From the NCBI GenBank assembly GCA_036936605.1, contig JAUPFV010000005.1:157047195-157111194 (forward strand): DNA of 64,000 nucleotides, read 5' to 3'. Each line of letters opens with the position of its first letter. The first letter of the stretch is position 1. The notes below the pieces were generated by a model. The model did not search any database, was not told where the DNA came from, and saw nothing but the letters and a program-made list of their open reading frames with translations. This DNA is from Limnanthes douglasii subsp. nivea (Eukaryota > Streptophyta > Magnoliopsida > Brassicales > Limnanthaceae). Below are positions 32,466 to 42,838 of the stretch, one piece after another. Made by a program: the position numbers and the translations under genes.

Positions 32466-34564
32466 TCAGAGATGCTCAATGTTCCAAGGGTGATTCAAAA
32501 CCCATCCATCCTTGTGTTTTGGCCAGTGTGTTCCAGGTTTAAGCCTTTCAATGACCATATAAGGTCCTTCCCAAGTTGGGGCCAGCTTGCCGAGCAGCTT
32601 CTCTTTAGTTTGTAAGAAGACTTTCCTTAACACCTTGTCCCTCGGCTGAAATCTCTTCTTTTAACTCTGGAAGCAAACCTACTTCTCATCAAACCCTGAT
32701 AGTGTGCAGCTCTAAGGTGAGCTTTAACTCTTCTTTCTTCTATCAAGTCGAGCTGGCCTCTGATTGCCACTTCATTAGTGTGTTCGGAGAAATTGTGAAC
32801 TCGAAATAAAGGGAGAGTTGCCTCTATGGGAGCTATAGCATCCATCCCATAGACCAAGGCAAAAGGTGACTCTTGTGTCGCAGCCCCAGGTGTAGTCATG
32901 TAGGCCCACAAAACCTCTTGTAAATAACCAGGCCATTTTCCAGTAGCCCCTTCTAAATTTTTCTTCAAACCGGACAGTATAGTTTTGTTAGCCACTTCAA
33001 CCTGACCATTTGTTTGTGGGTGGAAAGGTGAAGAGAAACAATGTTGTATACCCCTAGAGGCACAGAAACTCTCCATTTCCTTGTTGTCGAACTGTGGCCC
33101 ATTGTATGTTGTTATCTTCTGTGGAATGCCAAATCTGCAACAGATATTGGATAAAATGAATTTTATGACAGCTTTTGATATTGTTCCTGCCAGTGGGGCT
33201 GCTTCGATCCACTTCGAAAAATAATCAATAGCAACAATTATTGTCCTGCGTCCTCTGGATGCCACAGGAAGAGGTCCCACCAGATCCAACCCCCATCGAG
33301 CAAAAGGTATAGGCTCAGAAATCGACTCTAAAGGGATGGTTGGGACATGAATTTCATTCTTATATCTCTGGCATGGGTCACACCTTTTCACCATCTCCTT
33401 AGCATCTTGCATTATAGATGGCCAGTAATAGCCAGCCAATAACACTCTTCTTGTTAGAGCCCTGAATCCACAGTGAGTTGATCCCTCACCATTATGTAAT
33501 TCGGAGAGGACTATTAGAGATTCATCATCCCCCAAACATCGTAAAAGGAGTTTACTGTAAGACTTCTTATAAAGAACATCTCTTAGTATGATGAAACCAC
33601 GAGCCTTGCACTTTACTTTTCTTGCTATCGACTTGTCCGGAGGCAAAATACCACCGGAGAGATATTGTAGGAGAGGAAACCTCCAATCTTGAGGTTGTTT
33701 CATCTGTACATCAAAAATTTCTTCCTCCTTACCCATATTAAGTTGAATGGAAGGGCACTCCAGCATATGGATCCAAGAGTATGACTCAGTATAGGCTATG
33801 GTTGCCAAGGAATCTGCTAGTTCATTTTCTGTTCGGGGTATGTGTTCATAAACAATGCTTTTAAACTTAAGTGCCTCATTTTTAAGAAAAAGTAAGTACT
33901 TCACTAGTTGCTCCTTTTTAGCTTCGGATTGACCCTGTGCATGATGGATAAGAAGTTGGGAATCGCTCATCAACTTGACCCTTTTGGCTCCACAAATGAA
34001 AGCCAACTTCAAACCAGCTATAGTAGCTTCATATTCGGACTCATTGTTAGAAGCCCTAAAAGCAAAACATATAGCCTGGTACATTTTGTCACCATACAGA
34101 GAGGTCAAGCATACCCCTGTACCACATCCCATAGTACTTGATCCACCATTCGTCCGGACGATCCAGACCTTTTTATCTTTCATCTCAGTCGTTTGCTCTG
34201 TATCCCTATCTGAGTGGAATTCAACTAAGAAATCAGCCACAACCTGGGCTTTGATTTCAGTTCGAGGAGCAAAATCAATATCGAAGTCCCCCAACTCCAC
34301 TGACCACTTAGTCACTCTACTTGAAATGTCTGCCTTTGGAAGAACATTTTTCAAGGGATATGATGTCCGGACGATAATAGGATGAGCCTGAAAATAAGGC
34401 CTCATCTTCCTTGCAGAAATTACCAAGGCTAATGCTAATTTTTCTAACTTTAAATAGTATTTCTCTGCATCTATCAAGCTCTTGATGATGTAGTACACTG
34501 GACAAGAGTAATTATCCACCTCTCTTACCAATACAGCACTGATGGCACAACTGGAAACTGCCAA
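32466..34564 (-). pseudogene. Gypsy pol: RNase H and integrase
   Basis: A 645-codon frame (34564-32627) starts in the native RNase H. It then holds the second RNase H-like domain: N-G-G-S-S, N-N-E-S-E-Y-E-A-T-I-A-G-L, M-S-D-S-Q-L-L and N-E-L-A-D-S-L-A. The integrase follows: zinc-binding H…C-D-P-C-Q-R-Y, W-G-L-D-L-V-G-P-L (first Asp), T-T-Y-N-G-P-Q-F and N-G-Q-V-E-V-A-N (Glu). The second catalytic Asp of the usual (S/T)DNG box is Tyr here. A frame shift near 32630 leads into the real C-terminus (G-K-L-A-P-T-W-E-G-P-Y), which ends at TGA 32466-32468. The missing Asp means no strand transfer. Confidence 0.92.
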
Positions 34565-35736
34565 GTATACGAAGAGTGTCTCTCCATTAACAGGTTTAAA
34601 TAAAGTCTTGGGGAGGACACATGTTTCTTAATCTCATTGAAGGCCTCATCACACTGTGAAGTCCAGTCAAATCCCTTTGAACCCTTTAAAGTTTGAAAAA
34701 ACGGGGCACATCTGTCCGAAGACCTCGAGATAAATCGATTTAAAGCAGCCAACCTCCCAGTCAACCGTTGTACTTCTTTAATATTCGGAGGAGTCTCCAT
34801 TTGGAATAAAGCATTAAGCTGGTCCGGATCGGGTTGTATCCCTAGCTCACTTATTATATACCCCAGGAATTTCCCGGACTACACTCCGAACACACACTTC
34901 TTTGAATTTAGTTTCAAATTTACTTTTACTAAGTTAGCAAAAGTTTCTTGGAGATCTGCCAAGTGTAGTTCTTCATCCACAATTTTTACCATCATGTCAT
35001 CAATGTACACCTCCATATTCCTTCCAATTTGATCAGCAAAGGCTTTGTTCACTAACATCTGATAGGTAGCCCCAGCATTTTTTAACCCAAATGGCACCAC
35101 CTTGTAACAATGAAGACCCCTATCAGTGACAAACGTGGTATGCTCCTGATCTTTTGGATCTACTTGAATCTGATTTTACCCGGAGAAGGCATCCATGAAA
35201 GACAGTAGCTTATTCCCAGAAATGGAATCCACCAGCTGATCAATCCGGGGGACCGGGTATAAATATTTTGGGCAAGCCCTATTGATATCTTTGAAGTCAA
35301 TGCACATACGCCACTTGCCATTCTTATTTTTCACCAAGACCGGATTGGATGTCCCCAAATGATACTAAGACTCCTTTATATGCCCCATTTTAGTAAGCCT
35401 GTCGACCTATTAAATTATGACATCAGATTTTCTTTGGAAAAAGCTCTTCTTTTTTGTACCACAGGCGCTATGTCTCTCCGGATGGATAGGTGATGTGATA
35501 TAATATCTGCTGGAACCCCAGTACATCAGCATTGCACCAAGCAAAAACATGATGATGGTTTTTTTAAAGACTTCAACATTTTACTCTTCAGTTCGGATGA
35601 CATTTTGGACCATATCTTAACATTTTTTCCCTCATCCAAAGAATGTGTTTCAACTTCTTCAACCGGTATTAACACTCCAAGGGTCTCTCTGGGGTCATCA
35701 ATTTCACCCTCACCCCTAGAAAGCCCCTCAAACTGC
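34525..35736 (-). pseudogene. Gypsy pol: reverse transcriptase
   Basis: Pieces in order: P-V-L-V-K-N-K-N-G-K-W-R-M-C-I-D-F (35340-35285) and F-M-D-A-F-S-G (35198-35176), followed at once by a stop; then M-V-P-F-G-L-K-N-A-G-A-T-Y-Q and Y-I-D-D-M-M-V (35100-34980), the catalytic YIDD box; then the connection and start of native RNase H (34800-34525). A TAA/TAG break after the FSG box and a frame change near 34560 disrupt it. The catalytic Asp residues are kept. Confidence 0.88.
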
Positions 35737-36461
35737 TATTCTTCATTGATACGAACTGCCCCCAGTGTCCGTGGAGCCAGTACTGTGGCATAACACTCTC
35801 TTGCAATCTTTTGACTACTCCGAACAACTCCCACTTGTCCTTGAACAGCATATTTCAAACATTGGTGGACTGTTGAGGCCACTGCATGCATCCTAGAGAG
35901 CCAAGACCTCCCTAAAATAACATTATAACAAGTGGGACAATCCACCACAATAAAAAGTACTCTAACCATCTTCTTAAAAGGGCCTTTGCCCAATAAAACT
36001 TCGTCTTCGAACTCCCCGATCACATCTGCTGAGCTCCCAGTAAAACCCACAATTGATTTGTCCGAACGTTGAATTATAGCTGGGTTTTTCATCTTTTTGT
36101 AAGAGATTAAAAAGAGGATATTGGCTGAACTCCCAGTATCCACAAAGATTCGTCTTATATCATTGCCCCTAGTGGATGCTCCTATGACAACAACATCTTC
36201 ATGGGGGCCAGCTATATCCCTCAAGTCATCTTCATCAAAAAAAATGAAGGGAAATGGAATCTGTGATTGATAAGAGGCCATGCCTCCTTCCAGCTGGGTA
36301 GCTAAAGTATGAATGTGCCTCTTTCTTGAAGAAGCGGTGGGTGCTGTCATAGTATCCCTTCCGAAAATTGTGAGTGACTCAAAAAAGTTAATATGCCCAG
36401 AGACTGTTTTACAACGTTCCTCAATGGCACCCACTCTGTTTTGAGTTGGATCAGGATCCAA
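35736..36461 (-). pseudogene. Gypsy pol: aspartic protease region
   Basis: This is a 241-codon open stretch. After F-P-F-I-F-F-D-E-D-D-L there is I-F-V-D-T-G-S-S-A-N-I-L-F, the retroviral-type aspartic protease active site with DTG intact, and later V-I-L-G-R-S-W-L, the matching C-terminal block. It would cleave the Gag-Pol polyprotein. It is separated from gag by a TAG and frame change near 36470. Confidence 0.9.
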
Positions 36462-36472
36462 GTATTCCGAAT

Positions 36473-38084
36473 CTAATCGAATCTTTTGATTATAATAGCT
36501 CCCTCCGGACCGGAAGTGCCTGCATTATTTGGACCATGCCAATGAGCATTATTAAGCCTATTTTCTCCTCTTCTTTTGACATATACCCCCAACTTTCCTC
36601 TTTCAATTAAATTATGAACTTCTTGCTTTAAAGCAATACAATCGTCGGTGGTATGGCCAGTATCATTATGGTACTGACAGAAGGAATTGTTACGATGTTC
36701 CCTAGGAGATTGTAGTGCAGCCGGCCTTCTATAGTGTAATTCTTCCTTTGTTTTGTCATAAATGGTGGCCACACTTTCTTTCAACTCAGCAAACCAATCC
36801 GGTTGAACCCAAGGCCCTCTCTTATTTCTAGATTGTTGACTCTGGGCAGGCGCAGCTGGCTGAGACTGAGCTTTAGCTCTGTTATGACCCTGTCCGGTAT
36901 CCCTTGTCTTGTTCCCGGACTGTTTTTGGTTGGGGTTAGGTGCAACCAGGGCAGACCTCACCTGCCTGTGCACCCTAGTTTTCTTTGTTTCATCAACATT
37001 AATTTGCTTTCCGACCTGATTCAGCAGACCTCCCCAAGTCATGGCTTTCTTTCTGGTCACTGAATCAGCCAAATTTTCCAGGGTTTAAGCCCTGCCTTAA
37101 AGATGTTATGGCTACTTGCTCAAAGCAATCAACCAACCCGTTTTTGGTGTTTACAAAACGACTTATGTATTCTTTCAGTGATTCGTTCGGTTCTTGGGCA
37201 CAATGGATAATTGTGTCCCAATTTCCCTTCAATTCCTTACTTCCAACGAACTGCCTTCGAAAGGCCACCCAAAAGGTATCAAAATTTCTAATGCAACCTT
37301 GTGGTAGGCTGTTATACCACTTCAGAGCACTCCCCATAAAGGATTGGGAGAATGCTCTGCAGAGTAACTTGTCATCATCATCGAAATTCATCATGAAGTT
37401 TTTGAATTGTTCCAAGTGGTTTTCCGGATCTTTACTGCCATCGTATTTCTCCATTTTCGTACTATCGAACCTCTTAAGGAGGTTTCCGGACAGGATCTTG
37501 GAAGACAATGGAGATTGTCTCCAATTCCGGCCACGACTGAAAACGGTATCCTTATTGGGAGTTGCAAAGATACCTGGTTCATCATGGAAGGCAAAAGGAT
37601 CCACCAGCATCCGGTCTACGTGTCTCCAGCTATGAGATGATCCTTTAACTATATTCCTCTTTAACTTCCCATGTCTATCCCGTTTTCTTGAATACTTTTT
37701 AATCAACTTTTGTTTCTTTTTAGATCGGCCCTCATCACTACTAGAGGATAAGGACTCTTCAACTCCATCCTCGCCCGAAGAGCTATCAAAAGATTCCGAG
37801 TCTGAGTCAGAGCTCTCCAATGGCTTGGACCGGTGAGACTTTTTGGAGCTAGCATGAGTCTTCTTGGGACTCACATGGGTCTTCAAAGGCTCATGCTCTC
37901 TAGGGTTGTTAGTATGATGAGCAACTGATGCCTTTGACTTCTCTTTTACGCCCATCTTTGCATTTTCTTCCCTCAGAGCTTCTACTTCACCCTTTAATCT
38001 ATCACGCTCCTCGATGTTGTATTCATCATTCTCACCCACCACTTCGAGCAAAGACGGTGGTACTTCTGGTGCGTCCGAATTCAT
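36473..38084 (-). pseudogene. Gypsy gag
   Basis: The N-terminal part (38084-37065, 339 codons) starts with a coiled-coil-like and Ser/Asp-rich region. It continues into the capsid domain: M-E-K-Y-D-G-S-K-D-P-E-N-H-L, A-L-K-W-Y-N-S-L-P and F-V-G-S-K. A one-frame shift at about 37070 leads into the nucleocapsid part (37072-36473), rich in Gln, Arg and Ala, with F-C-Q-Y-H-N-D-T-G-H-T-T-D-D-C, a Cys/His knuckle. Gag would form the particle that packages the RNA. The same blocks appear in the two decayed gypsy copies of this window. Confidence 0.9.
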
Positions 38085-38136
38085 TCGGACTGGTTTTTCT
38101 AATGGTTTTGAATGCTAGATTCAGGCACCGTCGTGC

Positions 38137-38154
38137 TCCCACTATGGTCGCCAA
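38137..38154 (-). promoter_or_regulatory. Primer binding site of the gypsy element
   Basis: The minus strand reads TTGGCGACCATAGTGGGA, two bases after the 5' LTR end. The TTGGCGAC start is typical of Tat/Ogre elements; the tRNA is not assigned. Confidence 0.6.
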
Positions 38155-38156
38155 TT

Positions 38157-38564
38157 TGGTGTGGTTTATTTTTGTCTGAGGGTAAGTTTGTAATTTTTGT
38201 TTAGATTTTTATGGAAGTTTGTGAGTATTTAATGTTTAGGTAGAGTGTAGAGGGAGAATTAAGCAGCCTGGTAGTATTTAATTTTCATTACCCTCATTTA
38301 ATGTTGGTGGTTGGGTATGTATACCCTTATAATTGGGCCTTATGGGCTTTCGGGTCGTACTTAATGGACCTGGGTCGAGTTTAAGGACCCATTAGTTCTA
38401 AGTAGGAGAACATGAAGCTTAGTCAAGAAGTGATTAGGTTTTAAGTACTTTAGTTCTGTTCGAACAGTCTAATGGATGATGGCGTCCGAACTGCCCCTGT
38501 CCGGTTAGGTAGACATTGTCCGAACCGACCCCGTCCGAAGTGCTGACAGAATCCGGACTCATCA
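38157..38564 (-). repeat. 5' LTR of the gypsy element
   Basis: 408 bp, paired with 28141-28548. On the minus strand its TATA position reads TATACAT (38317-38323) where the 3' LTR and the two solo LTRs have TATAAAT, so the promoter that would drive gag-pol is altered. Confidence 0.95.
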
Positions 38565-39401
38565 GTAGCCCCTTTTTTAGGTGGTGTTCAAAAACCTTTG
38601 GCAAGACCTAAAAACAGTCTGTTACTAGTGACAGTTACATCCGGACAGGTCATTCGAAGTGTGTCATAGCTTTATCCGGACTGAAAAAGGTTTCTTGAAT
38701 TTAAACGGTTTTTTGCCAGAATTTGTGGGACACGTATCTCTCTCTGGTTCGTTATTGCAGCCATTTTTTCACCTTGAATTTCGCTATCACCTTCTCTGAA
38801 AAGCAACCTCTTCATTAAATGAAGATGACATCAGCGCCGTTCCTTAATCATTGCAAATCCTTTCAAATTCTCTTAGGAATCAAAACACCCTTTTGGGTGT
38901 TTACTATAAATTAATGACTTCTCCACTATTTTATCTTCATCTTCATATGTACTTTGCTAATTTTCAGAGCTTTCTCTCTCAAAACACAAATGCACCCTTT
39001 GGTTGCTAATTTTCAGAGCTAGAAAAGGCACAAAAAGTTGAACGAGATAGGCGCATTGCAGCAGGTCTACCTACTTCCCCCTATCGACAAACCAGTCATC
39101 TCAAACACAGAGCCTGACCAGGGTTTCTCCTCAACGAGAAGTGTCAAACCGAGGAGATTGTTTCAATCCAACCTTTCTCCAACCTTTCGGGTCGTGTTTA
39201 ATGGACCCGGGTCGAGTTTAAGGACCCATTAGTTCTAAGTAGGAGTACATGCAGCTTATTTAAGAAGTGATTAGGTTTTAAGTACTTTAGTTCTGTTCGA
39301 ACAGTCCAATGGATGATGGCGTCTGAACTGCCCATGTCCGGTTAGGTAGACATTGTTTGAACTGACCTCGTCCGAAGTGCTGACAGAATCCGGACTCATC
39401 A
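38565..39401 (-). mobile_element. Truncated second gypsy unit: partial interior and partial LTR
   Basis: Directly after the 5' LTR, 38565-39186 repeats the interior that normally lies next to the 3' LTR (compare 28549-29210), including the TATA-like box and the first codons of the antisense ORF, but with a deletion around its start codon. At about 39187 it jumps into the second half of an LTR (39187-39401, ending CTCATCA). The whole locus is therefore LTR, interior, LTR, short interior, part LTR: a tandem array left by unequal recombination followed by a deletion. Confidence 0.9.
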
Positions 39402-40125
39402 AATTTGATATTGATTTTGATTGGGAATTAGATTTTAATTTGAATTAGGATTTGGTATATGGATTGAGTATTGAATTTAATTTTAAATTTGGATTTGGCA
39501 TTCAGATTTCGTTCGGATTTTGTTTGGGTATTTGGCGTTGAGATTTCATTTGGATTTTGTTTGGTGTTTAGATTTTGTTTGACGTTTGGAGTTTGTCTGA
39601 CGTTTGCTTAGATCGACGTTTGTCGTTTTGATTCGTTTTGGTGTTAAGATTTCGTTCTTTGTTTGAATTTGGATTTGGTATAGATTTAGTTTGGATTCGT
39701 TTGGACTTGTTTGGATTCGTTTGGAGTCGTTTGGACTTGTTTGGATTCATTTGGTGTTTAGATTTCGTTTGGATTAGTTTCGATTTTAAAGATTAGAGTT
39801 TGAAGATTGGAGATTGGAGATTGGATTTTGATTTTGATTTTTGGGTTTTGACATTTCAATTTTGATTTTAGTGTTTTGTTTTGATTCTGGCTGTCAATTA
39901 TGATTTTGAAATTTGGTGTTTTGTTTTTGCTGCAATTTTGGTTTTTATTTTGTGCAACAAACTTCTAATGCAAGAATAAGCATTGCGAGTTTGAGAGATA
40001 GTGTTTGATATATACGGTATAGATCCATTAGCCCATATAATCTATCTATAAATAATAGCTTTATAATCTACGTCAGGTACACCTTCTAAATAATACAAAA
40101 TCCTAACTTGTTTAGATATATTGCA

Positions 40126-40893
40126 TAAGAGTGTGCCTTGTATTTTTCCGTCGATTAATGGTTCAATAAAAGTATTTTGAAAATATAATAAAAGTAATTT
40201 TATATTATTCTAAATATTTCATTCCATAAGTAATTTTTAATCGAATAAAGGGTCTAATGATAAAGTGGTCGGAACGAATACATATCTTGTGATAGAAGAG
40301 TGAATAGAGAACTTCTAAATCCTAAATACAAAATATAAATTTGATTTTATAGTTATTTAAGATCAACGAGGATGATGCCGCGTGTTCTTGTTCTGGAAAT
40401 AATATATTTAATATACTATTATACTGTTATTAAAATGCAATATCTGAGGTGTATAATGCAGAAAGGGACATAGATTTTGCATTTTAGTGTACGTGAAAGC
40501 TGAATTGGTAAAGATGAGTCAGTTTTGGAATCATTCTTTTGTACAGTAGTAGTGCTTTGTTTTAATCTGTGTCCTAGTACTGCTCATAGTAGTAGTATAC
40601 TACACTACTACTGTTGGTTTCACTCGATTGATATATAACAATCAACGGTTCGATCTAACCTTGACTGCAGCTGCTATAATTCAAAATCTTAACCTCGATC
40701 TAATTTTCACGGCGTATCTAGTTAGTTCTAAAATTTAAACAACCCACCAAAGTGATAGGTTATATTAACCAAGATTAATATGTTAATCGGAATATCTGAT
40801 AATTTCGAAAAGACATGTGTAGTTATATATATATATATATAATTTATGTGTACTAACTATGTAAAAGATATATATATATATAATTTATGTGTA
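40126..40893. other. Spacer between copia and Pack-MULE
   Basis: No gene. It has an imperfect inverted repeat of AGTAGTAG/CTACTACT words near 40587-40615 and (TA)n runs at 40828-40842 and 40868-40882. The two (TA)n runs belong to a tandem duplication whose units end with ATAATTTATGTGTA. Confidence 0.5.
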
Positions 40894-41202
40894 TAGGCTT
40901 AAATCGCTGTTTCGTCCTTCGACTATCACGTTTTGTGTCATTTAGTCCATCGACAAAAAAATCACGATTTAGGGTCCCTCGTCTATCAAAAATCAATAAA
41001 TTCAGTCCCCGCGCGTGGTTTTTGTTGTAATGCTGTCACGTGTCACTATAGTTAAATGATTTGCGTTCCACAGATAGTCCTTCGACTTTTAATTCCATTT
41101 TTACCTTTTAAATTTAATATCTTTTAAATATTTTTTTTTTTTATTTTTAGTTTTTCTCAAAACAGAGTATAGCAAAATTCTGTTAATTTTTTCCGACTAC
41201 TT
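40894..41202 (+). repeat. Left terminal inverted repeat (309 bp)
   Basis: Pairs with 42251-42559 in reverse complement. It includes long shared words such as CACGTGTCACTATAGTTAAA. Confidence 0.92.
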
Positions 41203-42250
41203 CTATTCCTAGTAGTCACGATAACCCTACTTTCTCGACCAAATGGAACCGTGTCACGCTCTCCAATCAAATAATTAAGTTGTGATGAATCATTAACGTC
41301 GTCAAGAACAACAAGCACTTTTGTACGGCTTAGCCTATCCTTTGTGGAGCCATCTCCAATACGAGGTGTCTGTATCTCCACTTTATCATCCTTTAGTAGT
41401 TTAGAAACAAGAGAATTTCTCATACTAGTTAGACCATCTTTTTTTGCGTTTTCTCTAACATTGCCCAGAAAACAAGAGCTGTCAAAGTTACGCGATATTT
41501 AGTTGAAAAAATCTCCAGCAATGGTAGTCTTACCGATTCTACCCATTCCCTAAATTCCTACCAAACGAAATTCAAGGGAATCAGTGAGTAATAACCGCAT
41601 GATTTTCTCCGTACGTAAGTTTATTCCCACTAGTCCCCTGCGATCACAGGACATATTGGAACCGGGTTTCGACCTTTCCAAAACATCCGCTACAATGGTA
41701 TCCACCAGAGTAGCCTCAGATCTACAAATCACAAAGGTGTGAAAGGAAATAATAAGTAAGACAAAAGGATACAAATATTATTGACAAACTTTGAGTTTAG
41801 GAATTTACCCATTATTAAACTCATGCCAACCAGATTTGGCTGCACTTTCGAGAGCATTTCTCCATATCTTCTCCTTGGCTAATTTGGAAGCAATATTCTG
41901 AGAGAAAATCAACACCGGCTTGATTTGGTAATTTTTAAGGAGTATGTCGAATGCACTTCCGAATTTACCAGTCTGCTTTCGTACATCTTTGGGCTCTACT
42001 TTGTAAAAGAGAGGTATAACAATCTGTTTCAGCTCTTTCTTGCACTGGAGAATCTTCACAAGCTCATCTGAGCACCAGCTAGAATGAGAATAGTTTTTGG
42101 AGAAAATTATGATGAAAATATTCGCTTCTTCTATCGCTCTGATGAGTGCAAGAGAAATCTGAGTCTTCTTTCGATGAACGTATTGATCTTTTTAGTTTCC
42201 AAACTGTGGTCGAGATGGCTGACGATGTTGTTACGTGACCAACCCAACTA
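41203..42250 (-). pseudogene. Captured TIR-NBS resistance-gene fragment
   Basis: On the minus strand the core starts in a TIR domain: N-N-I-V-S-H-L-D-H-S-L-E-T-K-K, then I-S-L-A-L-I-R-A-I-E-E-A-N-I-F, S-W-C-S-D-E-L-V-K-I-L and I-P-L-F-Y-K-V-E-P-K-D-V-R. An intron of about 87 bases (41808-41722, GTAAAT…TTTGTAG) separates it from the NB-ARC part: S-E-A-T-L-V-D-T-I-V, G-M-G-R-I-G-K-T-T (P-loop), K-V-L-V-V-L-D-D-V (kinase 2) and S-R-V-I-V-T-T-R (RNBS-B). The fragment then runs into the left inverted repeat. A stop sits just before the P-loop, another after it, and the TIR frame shifts near 42150. TNL proteins are intracellular immune receptors; this piece lacks the ARC2 and LRR parts. The retained intron shows capture at DNA level. 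Confidence 0.9.
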
Positions 42251-42559
42251 AAGTAGTCGAAAAAAAAGAATTTTGCTATACTCTATTTTGAGAAAAACTA
42301 AAAAATATAAATATAAATATAAATTTAAAAAAATATTAAATTCGAAGGGTAAAAATGGAATTAAAAGTCGAAGGACTATCTGTGGAACGCAAACCATTTA
42401 ACTATAGTGACACGTGGCAGCATTACAGCAAAAACCACGCGCGGGGACTGAATTTATAGATTTTTGATAGACGAGGGACCCTCAACCGTGATTTTTTTGT
42501 CGAGGGACTAAATGACACAAAACGTGATAGTCAAGTGACGAAGCAGCGATTTAAGCCTA
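42251..42559 (-). repeat. Right terminal inverted repeat (309 bp)
   Basis: Reverse complement of 40894-41202. Confidence 0.92.
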
Positions 42560-42611
42560 CGAACTATGTAAATTTTTAAAATTGAAAAAGATTATGAAAA
42601 TTTAGTTAATT

Positions 42612-42838
42612 AGATTGACAGTCGAGTTGGTTGAGTAAGGCATGCTCGTGACTAAAGGTCATGAGTTTGAGTTTCTCTACATATGTTTTTTGGGTTGAGC
42701 CTCTCACCTTGTGTAGTGTACTTTCTGACGTTGATTTGCAGGTTATCGCGTCAGACTCAGGATTTACCTTGTGCGCACTCACTGCATTTTGAGTAATAGC
42801 TGCGGGTTCCCTCCGGAATTTTATTTTTATTTTTTCTT
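42612..42838 (+). mobile_element. Diverged tRNA-derived SINE
   Basis: It aligns along its length with the SINE at 19981-20210: AGTCGAGTTGGTTGAG (A box, one change), GGTCATGAGTTTGAGT (B box, changed), CACCTTGTG, TTTGCAGGTTATCGCGTCAG and GCGGGTTCCCTCCG. The tail is T-rich (GGAATTTTATTTTTATTTTT), unlike the A-rich tail of the other copy. No target duplication was recognised. It lies about 50 bases beyond the Pack-MULE. Confidence 0.85.

Larger units (their letters stand above)
28141..38564 (-). mobile_element. Tat-type Ty3/gypsy element, full structure
   Basis: Two 408-bp LTRs (28141-28548 and 38157-38564), both TGG…TCA on the plus strand, enclose 9.6 kb. In the element's own (minus) direction: primer site (about 38154-38137), gag (38084-36473), protease, RT, RNase H, a second RNase H-like domain and integrase (36461-32466), a spacer with repeats, an antisense ORF (28998-31952) and a polypurine tract (28553-28562). 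The gag-pol order, the aRNH-like second RNase H, the TTGGCGACC-type primer site and the antisense ORF are known traits of the Tat/Ogre branch. The two LTRs differ at roughly 16 positions by eye (about 4%). Stops, frameshifts and a lost integrase Asp make it non-autonomous. Confidence 0.93.
27718..40125 (+). mobile_element. Gutted copia element (split by the gypsy insertion)
   Basis: A 5' LTR ends at 27860 (…TTTTCA) and is followed directly by TGGTATTAGAGC (27861-27872), one base off the initiator-tRNA-Met primer site TGGTATCAGAGC. The interior before the gypsy insertion is about 270 bp. After the insertion, 39402-40001 contains long runs of degenerate TTTGGATTTG words and ends in a polypurine tract (AGTTTGAGAGATAG) before the 3' LTR at 40002-40125. 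The two LTRs share CATTAGCCCATATA and ATAAATAATA blocks. No gag or pol is left. The pre-PPT segment and leader repeats match the gag-less copia element at 43.7-48.2 kb, so it is the same family. The LTR outer ends are approximate. Confidence 0.7.
40894..42559. mobile_element. Pack-MULE-like element with long inverted repeats
   Basis: The first 309 bases (40894-41202, starting TAGGCTTAAATCGCTG) and the last 309 bases (42251-42559, ending CAGCGATTTAAGCCTA) are inverted copies at roughly 90% identity by eye. The 1.05-kb core carries no transposase but a TIR-NBS gene fragment with its intron. Long terminal inverted repeats around captured host sequence define Pack-MULEs, so MULE is the likeliest class. 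A clean 9-bp target duplication is not visible. AACTATGTAAA occurs right of the element and 28-38 bases left of it. Confidence 0.85.

Noticed and set aside
33908..34385. Plus-strand frames of 77 and 136 codons
   Set aside because: They are shadows of the gypsy RNase H frame on the other strand.
39568..39750. Asn/Lys/Ser-rich minus-strand frame
   Set aside because: It is the antisense of the TTTGGATTTG word repeats of the copia leader.
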